Source of the DNA: Photobacterium swingsii
GTDB taxonomy: Bacteria; Pseudomonadota; Gammaproteobacteria; Enterobacterales; Vibrionaceae
DNA length: 64,000 bases
Direction: 5' to 3'
Assembly: GCF_024346715.1 (NCBI RefSeq)
Contig: NZ_AP024852.1
Coordinates: 2,232,001 to 2,296,000, forward strand
Shown: positions 62,948 through 64,000 of the stretch, one piece after another
How the letters are laid out: each line of letters opens with the position of its first letter
How positions within the stretch are numbered: position 1 is the first letter of the stretch
The notes under the pieces: model-generated
What the model was told of the DNA's origin: nothing
What the model saw: only the letters and a program-made list of their open reading frames with translations
Databases searched by the model: none
Position numbers and translations under genes: made by a program

Positions 62948-63990
62948 TGCATATGCCCCAATGGAGCACCAACTTTATGAATATGATTGGAACATTCCTC
63001 TACAAACTAACTTCTAAGCAACGTGCTGCTTTAATCGCCTTTGCTTTCTCCGTCACATCTATGTCTGCCATTGCTGCGCCATCAGGTAAAGATATGTCTA
63101 TTTGGTTTGATGTGGGTGGGCCTGTGGGTGGACCTTACGCTACCGTGGTTCAAAACGGAGCAGTGCAAGCGGCCGAAGATTTGAGCGTTGATTTACGTGT
63201 GGTTTACTCCGATTGGCAGCCTCAAAAAATGGTTGAAAACTTTAAGCAAGCACTTGCTGCTAAACCAACAGGTATCATTGTCATGGGGCACCCTGGTGAT
63301 AGCGCATTCGAACCATTAGTTGATGAGGCGTTTAGCAAAGGAATAAAGGTGACATCTGTTGATACCGCTTTGCCAGAAACAATGGCGGCACAGCAATCAA
63401 ATGGATTTGGTTACGTTGGCGTCAATAACGCAGAACGCGGTATATACCTTGCTAATCAAGCGCTACGCGACGGTAAATTTAAAGCCGGTGATCGCGCTAT
63501 GGTCTGGGGAATAAAAGATATTGCAGAACGCAGTGATTCAACTCGCGGTATCATATCTACGCTTGAAGAAGCTGGTGTAAAGGTTGATTTTATTCAGATT
63601 TCACCTGAAGTAGACAAAGACCCATCACTGGGCACCAGTGTACTTTCCGCATACCTTGCACGTACACCAGACGTAAAATTAGTCATGGTCGACCACGGTG
63701 CCTTAACCTCACAAATGGGTAACTTTTTGCGTAACGCAGGTGTTCGTCCAAACGAATTATTTGTCGCTGGCTTCAGCCTTTCTCCAGCCACTGCAGATGC
63801 AATTAAAACAGGCTATGTTCAGCTTGTTGCTGATAGCCAACCTTACTTAATGGGTTACTTATCTGTTGTGCAAGTTGTGCTCAGCACGCGATACGGTTTT
63901 TCTGGTTTAGATATCAATACGGGGGCAGGTTTCGTTAATGCCGCCAATATTGACTTTATTGCACCATTAGCTGCCAAAGGCGTTCGTTAA
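62947..63990 (+). CDS. Sugar-type ABC transporter periplasmic binding protein
   Basis: 347 residues from ATG 62947; internal starts at 62953, 62977 and 62983 are possible. A long n-region precedes the signal core ('AALIAFAFSVTSMSAIAA', cleavage about residue 44). The mature part is a periplasmic-binding-protein type I fold, like ribose/xylose binding proteins: 'GGPYATVVQNGAVQAAEDLSVDLRV', 'KPTGIIVMGHPGDSAFEPLVDEA', 'VTSVDTAL', 'MVDHGALTSQMGNFLRNAGV'. Permease and ATPase genes, if any, lie past the right edge. The sugar is not identifiable. Confidence 0.88.
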   Translation: MHMPQWSTNFMNMIGTFLYKLTSKQRAALIAFAFSVTSMSAIAAPSGKDMSIWFDVGGPVGGPYATVVQNGAVQAAEDLSVDLRVVYSDWQPQKMVENFKQALAAKPTGIIVMGHPGDSAFEPLVDEAFSKGIKVTSVDTALPETMAAQQSNGFGYVGVNNAERGIYLANQALRDGKFKAGDRAMVWGIKDIAERSDSTRGIISTLEEAGVKVDFIQISPEVDKDPSLGTSVLSAYLARTPDVKLVMVDHGALTSQMGNFLRNAGVRPNELFVAGFSLSPATADAIKTGYVQLVADSQPYLMGYLSVVQVVLSTRYGFSGLDINTGAGFVNAANIDFIAPLAAKGVR

Positions 63991-64000
63991 TGGTCAACAC

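Noticed and set aside
1..64000. CRISPR arrays, prophage, insertion sequences, rRNA genes
   Set aside because: No regularly spaced repeats, transposase, integrase, phage structural genes or rRNA-like sequences were seen on either strand.

Overview
The window looks like a chromosomal stretch of a marine gammaproteobacterium of the Vibrionaceae, most likely Photobacterium. This is inferred from gene content, not from a database search. The pointers are the enterobacterial/vibrio gene order yccA-tusE-yccX-rlmI, close homologues of E. coli RluA, YdhR and YccA, a long PurC, a chitinase, a CbiK-type anaerobic B12 pathway (most Vibrio only salvage B12), and repeat-rich tRNA loci. Coding is dense, G+C is moderate, and most genes are native in character.

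Region 1 (1-11.1 kb) is the accessory part. It starts with the C-terminus of a TetR-type repressor, a perfect 18-bp palindrome, a GNAT acetyltransferase and a YjhX/TopAI-type toxin, which together resemble the E. coli TopAI-YjhQ toxin/acetyltransferase pair. Two near-identical tRNA-Ser(UGA) genes (1795-1885 and 11014-11104, both minus) lie 9.2 kb apart. Each is preceded by the same terminator and repeat modules but in permuted order, including a 126-bp highly structured element with tRNA-Ser-like ends. Between them are a phosphonate-binding protein plus TmpA/TmpB oxygenases (conversion of 2-trimethylaminoethylphosphonate to glycine betaine), rluA, a LysR regulator divergent from ydhR, and an A+T-rich pair of envelope-modifying genes (EptA-like transferase, acyltransferase 3).

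Region 2 (11.5-35 kb) is mostly housekeeping: the aapJQMP general amino-acid ABC transporter; yccA, tusE, yccX, a chemotaxis receptor and rlmI; a 942-residue HExxH/propeller/beta-barrel outer-membrane protein; yccT; a multidomain GH18 chitinase; an L,D-transpeptidase-like protein; a UvrD-like helicase; small lipoprotein and outer-membrane protein genes; and purC with a PurR operator.

Region 3 (35.1-48 kb) is an eleven-gene minus-strand cobalamin operon (cbiD, cbiC, cbiET, cbiL, cbiG fused to a ferredoxin-like domain, cbiK, cbiH, cbiF, cbiB, cobD, cbiA) under a well-preserved cobalamin riboswitch. A histidine phosphatase lies upstream. No cbiJ/cobK reductase was seen.

Region 4 (48.5-64 kb) holds three consecutive lipoprotein genes; a TyrP/Mtr-family aromatic amino-acid carrier preceded by an unannotated 56-codon Phe/Tyr-ended leader ORF and a near-consensus CRP site; a YeeE/YedE pair divergent from a CoA-disulfide reductase-rhodanese fusion with two tandem operator-like repeats between; a wax-ester synthase divergent from an acetyl-CoA hydrolase family protein; a 46-residue Cys-rich small ORF; a transglutaminase-like protein; a PfoR-like PTS IIC protein; and a sugar-type ABC substrate-binding protein at the right edge.
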